From assembly GCA_964498075.1 (NCBI GenBank), contig CAZCGA010000118.1, forward strand, positions 1 to 19,581: DNA of 19,581 nucleotides, written 5' to 3'. A program made the translations under genes and the position numbers. The notes under the pieces were generated by a model. The model was not told where the DNA came from. It ran no database searches and saw nothing but the letters and a program-made list of their open reading frames with translations. Origin of the DNA: CAZCGA01 sp964498075. GTDB lineage: Bacteria > Desulfobacterota > Binatia > HRBIN30. The number at the start of each line of letters is the position of its first letter. The first letter of the stretch is position 1. Positions 7,357 through 13,803 of the stretch are shown piece by piece.

Positions 7357-7532
7357 GGCCCAGCGCCCTAGCTCATGGCGTGACCGGCGGGAACCTTCGA
7401 CACCATCGACGCAGCGATCGCCGCTCTGCGCGCCAGTGAGATCGACTACTTCGATGAGGTGCTCTCAATCTGGATGCCGGTACGCAAGATCGCAGTGGCG
7501 CTGCCAGCCGCACGGTGAGCTGGTGCGGATGA
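7357..7532. other. Intergenic stretch with a possible gene remnant
   Basis: This spacer lies between the convergent lipid kinase gene and the hypothetical gene on the minus strand. In one plus-strand frame, 7384-7518 is open between two stops and encodes 44 residues that look protein-like (TFDTIDAAIAALRASEIDYF near its start). It has no start codon or ribosome binding site at its beginning. It may be the decayed end of a lost gene, or chance in GC-rich DNA. No terminator hairpin with a T-run is visible. Confidence 0.2.
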
Positions 7533-8126
7533 TCACCCGGCTGCTCCATAGTGAGTAGTGCCCAGCGCCTTCCCTCGCCGGGTGACGACGCCGTCGCCCT
7601 TAGGGTCGCTGCCGGTGTGCGAGTCGCGCAGCTGCGGCGACGGTTGGACGGCGCGCCGCCGGCGGTACCGCCGCAGCGTGAGTCGGCGCCTCTGCTGGTT
7701 CCCGCGCATGCGGACGGCGCGCAGCATGCTCACCATGCCGCCTTCGTCCCAGACCCGCCTGCCGCACGCCGCGGCGTCCGTGGCGACGAGCGACGCGCGC
7801 AACAGCCGCCCGCGCAGGCAGTCTGGGTCGAGCCCGAGCACGTGGCAGATGCTCTCGAACGAGAACAGCCACGTCAAGTCGCACGCGACGATCCAGCGAC
7901 GCGCCTGCGCGGCTGCCCGCTGAAGGTCGCGCCGCGGCACGCCCGTAGCGTGGCCCTGCAGGCAGAGAATCGCGTCCTGTAGCACGGCACGCATCAGCGC
8001 TTGCTCGCCGGTCTCGCTGCCATGATGAGCCGTCTCGGTGGCGATCACCTCTCCGTTCCTGATGAGCCCAACGGTGTCGTCGGGCCCGTCGAGGCCACGC
8101 GAAACGCGGGCAAGATTCCTTTTCAT
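7533..8126 (-). CDS. Conserved hypothetical protein with helix-turn-helix-like core and basic tail
   Basis: This 197-residue protein cannot be named. The start at 8126 is secure because a near-perfect ribosome binding site, AAGGAGGA, lies five to six bases upstream; the open frame further upstream is not needed. A core at about residues 44-108 has the pattern ALMRAVLQDAILCLQG, then ARRWI, then LFSFESICHVLGLDPD. I remember this pattern from small hypothetical proteins in deltaproteobacteria-like genomes, where FSFENIC-LGLDPDYLR is typical. The FSFE-LGLDPD part is spaced like a helix-turn-helix. The C-terminal region (about 140-165) is very rich in arginine (QQRRRLTLRRYRRRR), fitting nucleic acid binding. 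It is divergent from the two-component operon and shares its regulatory spacer, so it could be a regulator or a target of that system. The function is unknown. Confidence 0.7.
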   Translation of the reverse strand: MKRNLARVSRGLDGPDDTVGLIRNGEVIATETAHHGSETGEQALMRAVLQDAILCLQGHATGVPRRDLQRAAAQARRWIVACDLTWLFSFESICHVLGLDPDCLRGRLLRASLVATDAAACGRRVWDEGGMVSMLRAVRMRGNQQRRRLTLRRYRRRRAVQPSPQLRDSHTGSDPKGDGVVTRRGKALGTTHYGAAG

Positions 8127-8146
8127 GTGTCCTCCTTCAGCGTGCT

Positions 8147-8169
8147 GCCTGCACCACCGCAGTGCAGGC
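8147..8169. promoter_or_regulatory. Palindrome resembling an NtrC binding site
   Basis: GCCTGCAC (8147-8154) and GTGCAGGC (8162-8169) form a perfect 8-bp inverted repeat with a 7-bp centre. The inner 17 bp, 8150-8166, reads TGCACCACCGCAGTGCA. The classical NtrC site is TGCACCANNNTGGTGCA, so 12 of the 14 defined positions match. It lies about 10 bp upstream of the ribosome binding site of the minus-strand hypothetical gene and about 230 bp upstream of the sigma54-type element at 8380. It could be an enhancer for the latter or an operator on the former; as RNA it would be a hairpin in the hypothetical gene's leader. Confidence 0.5.
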
Positions 8170-8289
8170 CACGTGCCGCGACACAATCGGCTACCGCATC
8201 GGCAGCCGCGGAGCGCAGCGAGCGAGTCAGAAGGAAACGCCTTCGCCGAGAGCGGCCGGAGGCGCTCGACGCGCGTCGCGAGAAGCGCG

Positions 8290-8327
8290 GCCGTGTCGTT
8301 TTGATGCGCGGATCGAAACGACACGGC
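8290..8327. promoter_or_regulatory. 12-bp perfect inverted repeat, candidate activator (UAS) site
   Basis: GCCGTGTCGTTT (8290-8301) and AAACGACACGGC (8316-8327) are exact reverse complements with a 14-bp centre. The centre of the repeat is about 72 bp upstream of the -24 GG of the sigma54-type promoter, near -100 relative to a predicted start at about 8406. That is a usual distance for an NtrC-family enhancer site. There is no T-run on either strand, so a terminator is unlikely. The natural candidate to bind it is the activator encoded at 9900, which would make the operon autoregulated; this is inference. Confidence 0.6.
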
Positions 8328-8379
8328 GGGTCGGATCCGGATCGAGTGTGCCGGCGGCTGGAGGTGGCTTCCTGCTTTG

Positions 8380-8394
8380 TGGCACAATACGTGC
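8380..8394 (+). promoter_or_regulatory. Sigma54-type -24/-12 promoter of the two-component operon
   Basis: The sequence TGGCACAATACGTGC fits the sigma54 consensus TGGCAC-N5-TTGC with one mismatch (G for the first T of TTGC). The diagnostic -24 GG and -12 GC are separated by exactly 10 bp. A start about 12 bp beyond the GC falls near 8406, just before AGGAG (8410-8414) and the kinase ATG at 8422, giving a short leader. The operon encodes a sigma54-dependent activator, which makes sigma54 control coherent. I found no comparable element in the other intergenic regions of the window. Confidence 0.6.
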
Positions 8395-8421
8395 GGTCAC
8401 TCGGCCAATAGGAGCAGATGC

Positions 8422-9900
8422 ATGAGACTGGCGCGCAAGCTGACGGTCGCCCTGGTGTGCGGAATCCTCGCCGTGATGGCGGCCTACGCTTTCTTTCAGC
8501 TCCGACAGGAGATCGTCTTGTCGCAAGCCGACCTGCTACGGGCGCAGCGCATCGGGTTGGCGTCGATGGGAATGATCGAAGCGGTAATGGAGCGCGAGGG
8601 GCCGGCGCGCGCCTCCGAGCTGGTCGCGCGCGCGATGCAACGGGCGCAGGAAATCACCCTGCGCATCCTGCCGCTCGACGCAAGCGGTGCCGGTGGCGAG
8701 CTGTCGGGTGACGAGCTGCGCACGCTGGTCGCCGGCGAGGTGGTGCGCCGGGTTCACGAGGACGACGCCGGCGGCGAGTGGCGGCAGGTGTACATCCCAC
8801 TGCGAGTGCCCGGAAGAGAGCCCGCCGTCGTCGAGTACGCCGAACCCATGCAGGAGGAGCAGACGTTCATCAAGATGAGCCATCTGGCGATCGCCGCGGC
8901 GACGCTCGCGATCGTCACGCTGTGCGGGCTGTTGGCCACTGGGCTGCAGTACAAGCTCGTGGGCAAGCCGTTGGAGCTGCTGCGCGACAAGGCCCGGCGC
9001 GCCGGTGAGGGCGACTTCTCACGGCCCCTCGAGCTGCGCCAGAACGACGAGATGGGCGAGCTGGCGCGCGAGGTCAACGCCATGTGCGAGCGCATCGCGG
9101 CAGCCAACCGCAAGCTGGCGGAGGAGACGGACGCGCGCATCACCGCGCTGGAGCAGCTGCGCCATACGGATCGCTTGGCCACCGTCGGCCAGCTCGCGGC
9201 CGGCGTGGCCCACGAGCTGGGCACGCCGCTGAACGTCGTGTCGGCGCGCGCCGAGCTGATTGCGGCGACGGAGCTGCCCCGTCCCGACGTGGTCCAGAAC
9301 GCGCGGGTCATCGGCGAGCAGTGCGATCGGATGACCGGCATCATCCAGCAGCTGCTCGACTTCTCGCGGCGGCGCGGCACCGCCCTCGGCCTCACCGATC
9401 TGCGCCACGTGGTCACGCGTACCCTCGGTCTACTCTCCACCGCCGCCCAGAAGGCACGCGTGCAGCTTCAGAGCGCCGCCGCGGACACCCCGGTGCTCGT
9501 GCGGATCGATCAGAACCAGATGCAGCAGGCGGTGGCGAACATCGTCCTCAATGGTATCCAAGCGATGCCGAGCGGCGGCAGTCTCCGAGTGACCATCCGC
9601 ACGCAGCGGGCGCAGCCCCTGAACGATACCATGGCGCCGGACACCGAGTACGCGTGTATCACCGTCGAGGACGAGGGCGCGGGCATCGCGCCCGCGCATC
9701 TCAAAAACATCTTCGAGCCGTTCTTCACCACCAAGGGCGTCGGCGAAGGCACCGGCCTCGGTCTCGCGGTTGCCCACGGCATCGTCGCTGAGCACGGCGG
9801 ATGGATCGCCGTCGACAGCACGGTGGGCAGGGGCAGCCGCTTCGCGATCTTCCTGCCAACCGCTGAGGCCGGCAACACCATGGACGTGGGAGTCGCGTGA
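8422..9900 (+). CDS. Membrane sensor histidine kinase (NtrB/ZraS-like)
   Basis: This 492-residue sensor kinase autophosphorylates on histidine and passes the phosphate to the regulator encoded next to it. Order of parts: transmembrane helix 1 (about 7-27); a periplasmic sensor region of about 125 residues; transmembrane helix 2 (about 154-177); a HAMP linker (KPLELL to about 230); a dimerisation domain with the H-box GVAHELGTPLNVV (H264); and a catalytic domain. The catalytic domain has N-box NIVLNGIQAM (N377), VEDEGAGIAP, FEPFFTTKG and GEGTGLGLAV. The start is ATG 8422 with AGGAG seven bases upstream; an in-frame TTG at 8377 lies inside the promoter and is rejected. The gene overlaps the regulator gene (TGATG). 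The signal sensed is unknown; ZraS-like kinases often sense envelope or metal stress, but nothing here shows a ligand. Confidence 0.9.
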   Translation: MRLARKLTVALVCGILAVMAAYAFFQLRQEIVLSQADLLRAQRIGLASMGMIEAVMEREGPARASELVARAMQRAQEITLRILPLDASGAGGELSGDELRTLVAGEVVRRVHEDDAGGEWRQVYIPLRVPGREPAVVEYAEPMQEEQTFIKMSHLAIAAATLAIVTLCGLLATGLQYKLVGKPLELLRDKARRAGEGDFSRPLELRQNDEMGELAREVNAMCERIAAANRKLAEETDARITALEQLRHTDRLATVGQLAAGVAHELGTPLNVVSARAELIAATELPRPDVVQNARVIGEQCDRMTGIIQQLLDFSRRRGTALGLTDLRHVVTRTLGLLSTAAQKARVQLQSAAADTPVLVRIDQNQMQQAVANIVLNGIQAMPSGGSLRVTIRTQRAQPLNDTMAPDTEYACITVEDEGAGIAPAHLKNIFEPFFTTKGVGEGTGLGLAVAHGIVAEHGGWIAVDSTVGRGSRFAIFLPTAEAGNTMDVGVA

Positions 9901-11276
9901 TGTCCGGTCGCATCCTCATCGTGGACGATGAACGCAGCATGTGCGAGGCGCTCGAGGCCGGCCTTACACCGCGAGGCTTCGCGACCCAGTGGACGACGAC
10001 GGCGGCCGAAGCCCTCGAGTTGCTGCGCGCCACCGAGTTCGACGTCGTCCTCACCGACCTCAACATGCGCGGCCTGACTGGTCTGGAGCTGTGCGAGCGC
10101 ATCGTTGCCAACCGTCCGGACGTGCCGGTCGTGGTGATCACCGCTTTCGGCAGCTTCGACACGGCGGTGGCCGCGATTCGCGCCGGCGCCTACGACTTCA
10201 TCACCAAGCCGGTCAAGATCGACGCACTCGCGCTGGCACTGGAGCGCGCCGTGCGGCACCGCGCGTTGCGCGAAGAGGTGAAGCGCCTCCGCCAGATGGT
10301 GGTCGACACGCAGCGCTTCGAAGAGGTCCTGGGCGAAAGCGCGGCGATGCGCAAGGTCCACGAGCTGCTCACGCGTATCGCCGACTCGGACAGCTCGGTG
10401 CTCATCACCGGCGAAAGCGGCACCGGCAAGGAGGTCGTGGCGAAGGCCCTGCATCGCCGCGGGCGGCGCAGTCACGGGCCCTTCGTGGCGATCAACTGCG
10501 CCGCGATGCCCGAGACGCTGCTCGAGAGCGAGCTCTTCGGCCATGCCCGCGGCGCGTTCACCGACGCGCACGTGCCGCGCACGGGGCTCTTCGTGCAGGC
10601 CAACGGCGGGACGCTCTTGCTGGACGAGATCGGTGACCTGCCGCTGTCGTTGCAACCGAAGCTGCTGCGCGCCTTGCAGGAGCGGGTGGTCCGCCCGGTG
10701 GGCGGCAACGATGAGATCCCGTTCGACGTCCGCCTGATCGCAACGACGAATCGCGACCTGGACAGTGCCGTCGAGGACGGGCGGTTCCGCGAAGATCTCT
10801 ACTTCCGCATCAACGTCATCTACGTCACCCTGCCGCCGCTGCGGGCGCGCAACACCGATGTGCTCCTGCTGGCGCAGCATTTCCTGGCGCACGACGCGGC
10901 CAAGGCCGGCAAGTCCGTCAGCGGCCTTTCCCCGGCCGCCGCCGGACGGCTGCTGGCATACACATGGCCGGGCAATGTGCGCGAGCTCCGGAACTGCGTC
11001 GAACGGGCCGTCGCGCTGACCCAGTACGAGCAGATCGCCGTCGACGACCTCCCGGAGAAGATCCAGGCGTACCACCGCTCGCACGTCCTCGTGACCAGCG
11101 ACGACCCAACGGAGCTCGCGCCGCTGGAGCAGGTCGAGCGCCGCTACATCTTGCAGGTCATGGAAGCGGTCGGCGGCAACAAGACACTCGCCGCGCAGGT
11201 GTTAGGCATCGGGCGCAAGACCCTGTACCGCAAGCTCGAGCAGTACGGACACGCCGAACCAGACGACGCAGCATAG
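9900..11276 (+). CDS. NtrC-family sigma54-dependent response regulator
   Basis: This 458-residue transcription activator has three parts. The receiver domain (about 1-120) has acidic residues D9-D10, phosphoacceptor D53, T81 and K103. The AAA+ sigma54-contact domain has Walker A GESGTGKE (171-178, K177), a loop reading GAFTDA at 218-223, and the Walker B stretch GGTLLLDEIGDLP. The C-terminal Fis-type helix-turn-helix reads GGNKTLAAQVLGIGRKTLYRKLEQY across about 25 residues near 428-452. The sigma54-contact loop is usually GAFTGA, so G to D at 222 is a variant; related activators with GAFTDA are known to me, so activity is not ruled out. The ATG at 9900 overlaps the kinase stop and has GGGAG seven bases upstream; GTG 9897 is a possible start three bases earlier. 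Its likely target is the sigma54-type promoter of its own operon, and perhaps genes elsewhere. Confidence 0.92.
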   Translation: MSGRILIVDDERSMCEALEAGLTPRGFATQWTTTAAEALELLRATEFDVVLTDLNMRGLTGLELCERIVANRPDVPVVVITAFGSFDTAVAAIRAGAYDFITKPVKIDALALALERAVRHRALREEVKRLRQMVVDTQRFEEVLGESAAMRKVHELLTRIADSDSSVLITGESGTGKEVVAKALHRRGRRSHGPFVAINCAAMPETLLESELFGHARGAFTDAHVPRTGLFVQANGGTLLLDEIGDLPLSLQPKLLRALQERVVRPVGGNDEIPFDVRLIATTNRDLDSAVEDGRFREDLYFRINVIYVTLPPLRARNTDVLLLAQHFLAHDAAKAGKSVSGLSPAAAGRLLAYTWPGNVRELRNCVERAVALTQYEQIAVDDLPEKIQAYHRSHVLVTSDDPTELAPLEQVERRYILQVMEAVGGNKTLAAQVLGIGRKTLYRKLEQYGHAEPDDAA

Positions 11277-11341
11277 TCGCCGTGGTCAGAGCCCTATGCG
11301 GGTGGTTTTGTCCTTCCTGCCCGCGTGGAGCGGTTGGCTAC

Positions 11342-11370
11342 TTGGCAACGACCGCCTTCGGGTCTACAGG
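11342..11370 (+). promoter_or_regulatory. Weak candidate sigma70-type promoter for the outer-membrane protein gene
   Basis: TTGGCA (11342-11347, five of six to the -35) is followed by a 17-bp spacer and TACAGG (11365-11370, three of six to the -10), just before the GGGGAGG ribosome binding site and the ATG at 11394. The -10 is poor. The gene may instead be read through from the two-component operon, since no terminator is visible in 11277-11393. Confidence 0.2.
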
Positions 11371-11393
11371 ATGACGGCCGACAGGGGAGGACC

Positions 11394-12488
11394 ATGCGCA
11401 CACGACGAAAATGTCCGGTCATTCGATGCCGCTCCGGTGCGGCGCTTGCGCTCGCGGCGGCCGCCTTGCTGGTGCACGCGGCGGCGGCGGGTGCCGACGA
11501 GGTGACCTCGAAAGGGACCGTCCTGCACGGCAAGGTCACGGGCCTCAGCGGCGGCGGCATCAGCTTCGAGCCCGAGTACGGGAAGGGCGCGCTGGCGATT
11601 ACGTGGGAGAGCATCGAGAACATCAAGACCGAGGCGCCGTTCCAGGTGCTCTACGGCGACAACCAGGAGGTTGACGCGCCACTGCACGGATTCGGCAACG
11701 GCAAGTTGTCGGTGGGTGCGACGACGGTCGATGTGGCGACGATCCAGGCAGGTCAGCCGATCGGCGCCGGCGGTCCGTCGTTCAACGATCGGATACGCAG
11801 CGCATGGCGCTACTGGGACGGATACTTCGATCTCGGCCTCAACGTGCAGCAGAGCACGACCGACACGACCGGCTTTCTCCTCGGATTCGGCACCGTACGC
11901 ACGAAGGCTCCGAACAAGTTCATCCTCGCGGCCAGCTATCGCTACGGCACGGAGAAGAAGCAGGGGCAATCGAAGAGTACCACGCAGGATGAGTTGCTCG
12001 GCCTCGTCCGCGAGGACTACAGCTTCACGCCGCGCATCTACGGGTTTGCATCGGCAGACGCCACCTACGACGGCATTCAGCGCTTGAGCATCCGCGGCGT
12101 ACCCAAGCTCGGCGTCGGTTACGTTTTCTGGCAGGAGACGCTCGACGAGTACCGGCGCAACTTCCTCCAGGGTGAAGTCGGCGGCAGCTGGGTGTACGAA
12201 AAGTACTTCGGCGGCTCGGACCGCGACTACTACGCCGTCGCGTTCGGCGCGCTCGCGGGTTACTACTTACCCTACCGCGCGCACTTCGACTGGCGGCTCG
12301 ACTATCTGCCTGCCGTCGACAGCTTCACGAAGAACTATCTGCTGCGTACCGAAGGCGGGTTGACGATGCCTCTCATCGATCCGGTCAGCGCGAAGTTCCT
12401 GCTGCGTGACGAGTACAACAATCAGCCGGCCCCTGGGGCGCAACGCAACAGCTTGTGGCTTACTCTGGGGCTCTCGCTCGTATGGTGA
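11394..12488 (+). CDS. DUF481-type outer-membrane beta-barrel protein
   Basis: This 364-residue exported protein resembles the DUF481 (YdiY, salt-induced outer membrane protein) family. A signal peptide is clear: basic MRTRRK, then a hydrophobic stretch ALALAAAALLVHAAAA with cleavage near AGADE (about residue 34). After it comes a small beta-rich domain (about 38-110, GTVLHGKVTGLSGGGISFEP), common at the front of these proteins. The rest alternates in beta-barrel fashion with aromatic girdles (YWDGYFDLGLNVQQS, GYVFWQETLDEY) and ends in LSLVW, a typical C-terminal outer-membrane signature with a final aromatic residue. The start ATG at 11394 has an excellent GGGGAGG at 11384-11390, which excludes the longer open frame. 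It sits 117 bp after the sigma54 regulator and could be under its control. Its cargo or role is not known. Confidence 0.82.
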   Translation: MRTRRKCPVIRCRSGAALALAAAALLVHAAAAGADEVTSKGTVLHGKVTGLSGGGISFEPEYGKGALAITWESIENIKTEAPFQVLYGDNQEVDAPLHGFGNGKLSVGATTVDVATIQAGQPIGAGGPSFNDRIRSAWRYWDGYFDLGLNVQQSTTDTTGFLLGFGTVRTKAPNKFILAASYRYGTEKKQGQSKSTTQDELLGLVREDYSFTPRIYGFASADATYDGIQRLSIRGVPKLGVGYVFWQETLDEYRRNFLQGEVGGSWVYEKYFGGSDRDYYAVAFGALAGYYLPYRAHFDWRLDYLPAVDSFTKNYLLRTEGGLTMPLIDPVSAKFLLRDEYNNQPAPGAQRNSLWLTLGLSLVW

Positions 12489-12665
12489 ACGTGGCGGGCA
12501 GCTCGACGAGGGGACGGCCGATGTCGCCGAGCGCCGGGTGGTACGGGGGCTCACTCTGAGACGCAGGGCCGCAGAGAGAGAGCACGAAGCAGCTCAATGC
12601 CCGGGACAAAGGAGGAAGCCGCACTGCGCGCCGAACGAGCGCGCGTGAGTGCGGCGGGGACAACT

Positions 12666-13712
12666 ATGGACGTATCGCGCGACTTCGAACGCTACGCGGC
12701 GGCCGCCGCACTCGTGCTGCTGGTGCTCGGCTGCTACCTGGTGGTGCGCCCGTTTCTGACGGCGTTCCTCTGGGGCGGCATCATCGCCGTCTCGACCCGC
12801 GGCATCTACGCACGCCTGCTGCGCTGGCTCGGGCAGCGGCGCGGCCTCGCGGCCATGCTGACCACGCTGAGCCTGGCGGCCATTCTGCTGGTACCGATCG
12901 CGACGCTGGGCCTCAGCCTGGCGGGCCAGTGGCCGGCGCTGAGCGAGCGCGTCACCGGCTTGGTGTCTGCAGGCGTGCGGCAGCCTCCCGACTGGCTGGC
13001 CGGAGTGCCGTTGGTGGGCAAGTCCGCGACCGCCTACTGGCAGTCGGCCGCTGAAGACCCCGAACGGCTCAACCAGGATCTGCTCCCGTTGGTCAAACCG
13101 GTGAAAGACTTTCTCATCGCGTTTTCCGCCGGCGTCGGTGGCGGCATCCTGGAATTCGCCCTGGCACTGCTGATCGCCGGCCTGCTCTATGTCTGGGGTG
13201 ACGACCTCGGCGCCGCGGTGGATCAAGTCGCCGAGCGCCTCGGAGGCGATAGCGGGCGCCGACAAGTGGCGGTGGTGGCTTCCACCGTGCGCGGTGTATT
13301 CAAGGGGTTGATCGGCACAGCCGCGATCCAGGGGATTCTCGCCACGATCGGATTCTGGCTGGCAGGTGTCCCGGGCGCATTCCTGCTCGGTGTGGCCACG
13401 TGCTTTCTGTCCATCGTGCCGGGCGGTCCGGCCCTGCTGTGGGTGCCGGCTGCGCTCTGGCTGAAGGCGAACGGGGCGACCGGCTGGGCCATCTTCATGG
13501 TGTTTTGGGGCCTCATCCCGGTCGGCAGCAGCGACAATGTGATCCGCCCGCTGCTGATCGGCAAGGGCGTGCAGGCGCCGATGAGTTTGATCTTCCTGGG
13601 TGTCGTCGGCGGCGTCTTCGCCTTCGGCTTCCTCGGGTTGTTCATCGGGCCGACGCTGTTGGCGATTGCGTACAACTTGTTCCACGACTGGATGGCGACG
13701 AGAGCGGTTTGA
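12666..13712 (+). CDS. AI-2E family transporter-like membrane protein (YdiK/PerM type)
   Basis: This 348-residue integral membrane protein fits the AI-2E transporter superfamily in length and pattern: two close N-terminal helices (ALVLLVLGCYLVVRPFL, then GGIIAVS), a third around LSLAAILLVPIATLGLSL, a long amphipathic middle part, and four or more C-terminal helices. The C-terminal part contains the family-typical GFWLAGVPGAFLLGVATCFLS, IVPGG, GSSDNVIRPLLIG and FGFLGLFIGPTLLAI. Despite the family name, many members export other small molecules or ions, so no substrate is assigned. The start is uncertain: ATG 12666 has CGGGGA upstream and gives the usual length, while ATG 12597 would add a 23-residue charged stretch. 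Between 12489 and 12665 I see no other gene. Confidence 0.85.
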   Translation: MDVSRDFERYAAAAALVLLVLGCYLVVRPFLTAFLWGGIIAVSTRGIYARLLRWLGQRRGLAAMLTTLSLAAILLVPIATLGLSLAGQWPALSERVTGLVSAGVRQPPDWLAGVPLVGKSATAYWQSAAEDPERLNQDLLPLVKPVKDFLIAFSAGVGGGILEFALALLIAGLLYVWGDDLGAAVDQVAERLGGDSGRRQVAVVASTVRGVFKGLIGTAAIQGILATIGFWLAGVPGAFLLGVATCFLSIVPGGPALLWVPAALWLKANGATGWAIFMVFWGLIPVGSSDNVIRPLLIGKGVQAPMSLIFLGVVGGVFAFGFLGLFIGPTLLAIAYNLFHDWMATRAV

Positions 13713-13717
13713 GCAGG

Positions 13718-13762
13718 TGAGCGGCAGCGGACCCGCGCGGGGTGTCGACGACTCGCCGCTCA
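13718..13762. repeat. Inverted repeat with nested GC-rich palindrome between transporter and cytochrome genes
   Basis: TGAGCGGC (13718-13725) and GCCGCTCA (13755-13762) are perfect reverse complements. The loop holds a second palindromic stretch, CCGCGCGG at 13733-13740. It begins just after the transporter stop and ends before the cytochrome start. It could help end transcription or act as a leader structure for the cytochrome, but there is no T-run, so it is not a standard terminator. Confidence 0.4.
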
Positions 13763-13803
13763 TGGGATTGATTCGGCACGCCTGATCGCCGAGAGCGAAT
13801 GAC

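Noticed and set aside
8290..8327. Rho-independent terminator
   Set aside because: The stem is strong but neither strand has a following T-run, and neither flanking gene ends here; both flanking genes start away from it.
8377..8421. Upstream TTG start for the sensor kinase
   Set aside because: It would overlap the sigma54-type element; ATG 8422 has a well-placed AGGAG and begins the first transmembrane helix properly.
9510..11084. 524-codon minus-strand frame opposite the two-component genes
   Set aside because: Both plus-strand genes have complete, motif-rich domains with overlapping stop/start; the antisense frame has none.
12597..12665. Upstream ATG start for the AI-2E-type protein
   Set aside because: It would add a 23-residue charged segment before the first membrane helix and lacks a ribosome binding site; ATG 12666 fits better, though this is not certain.
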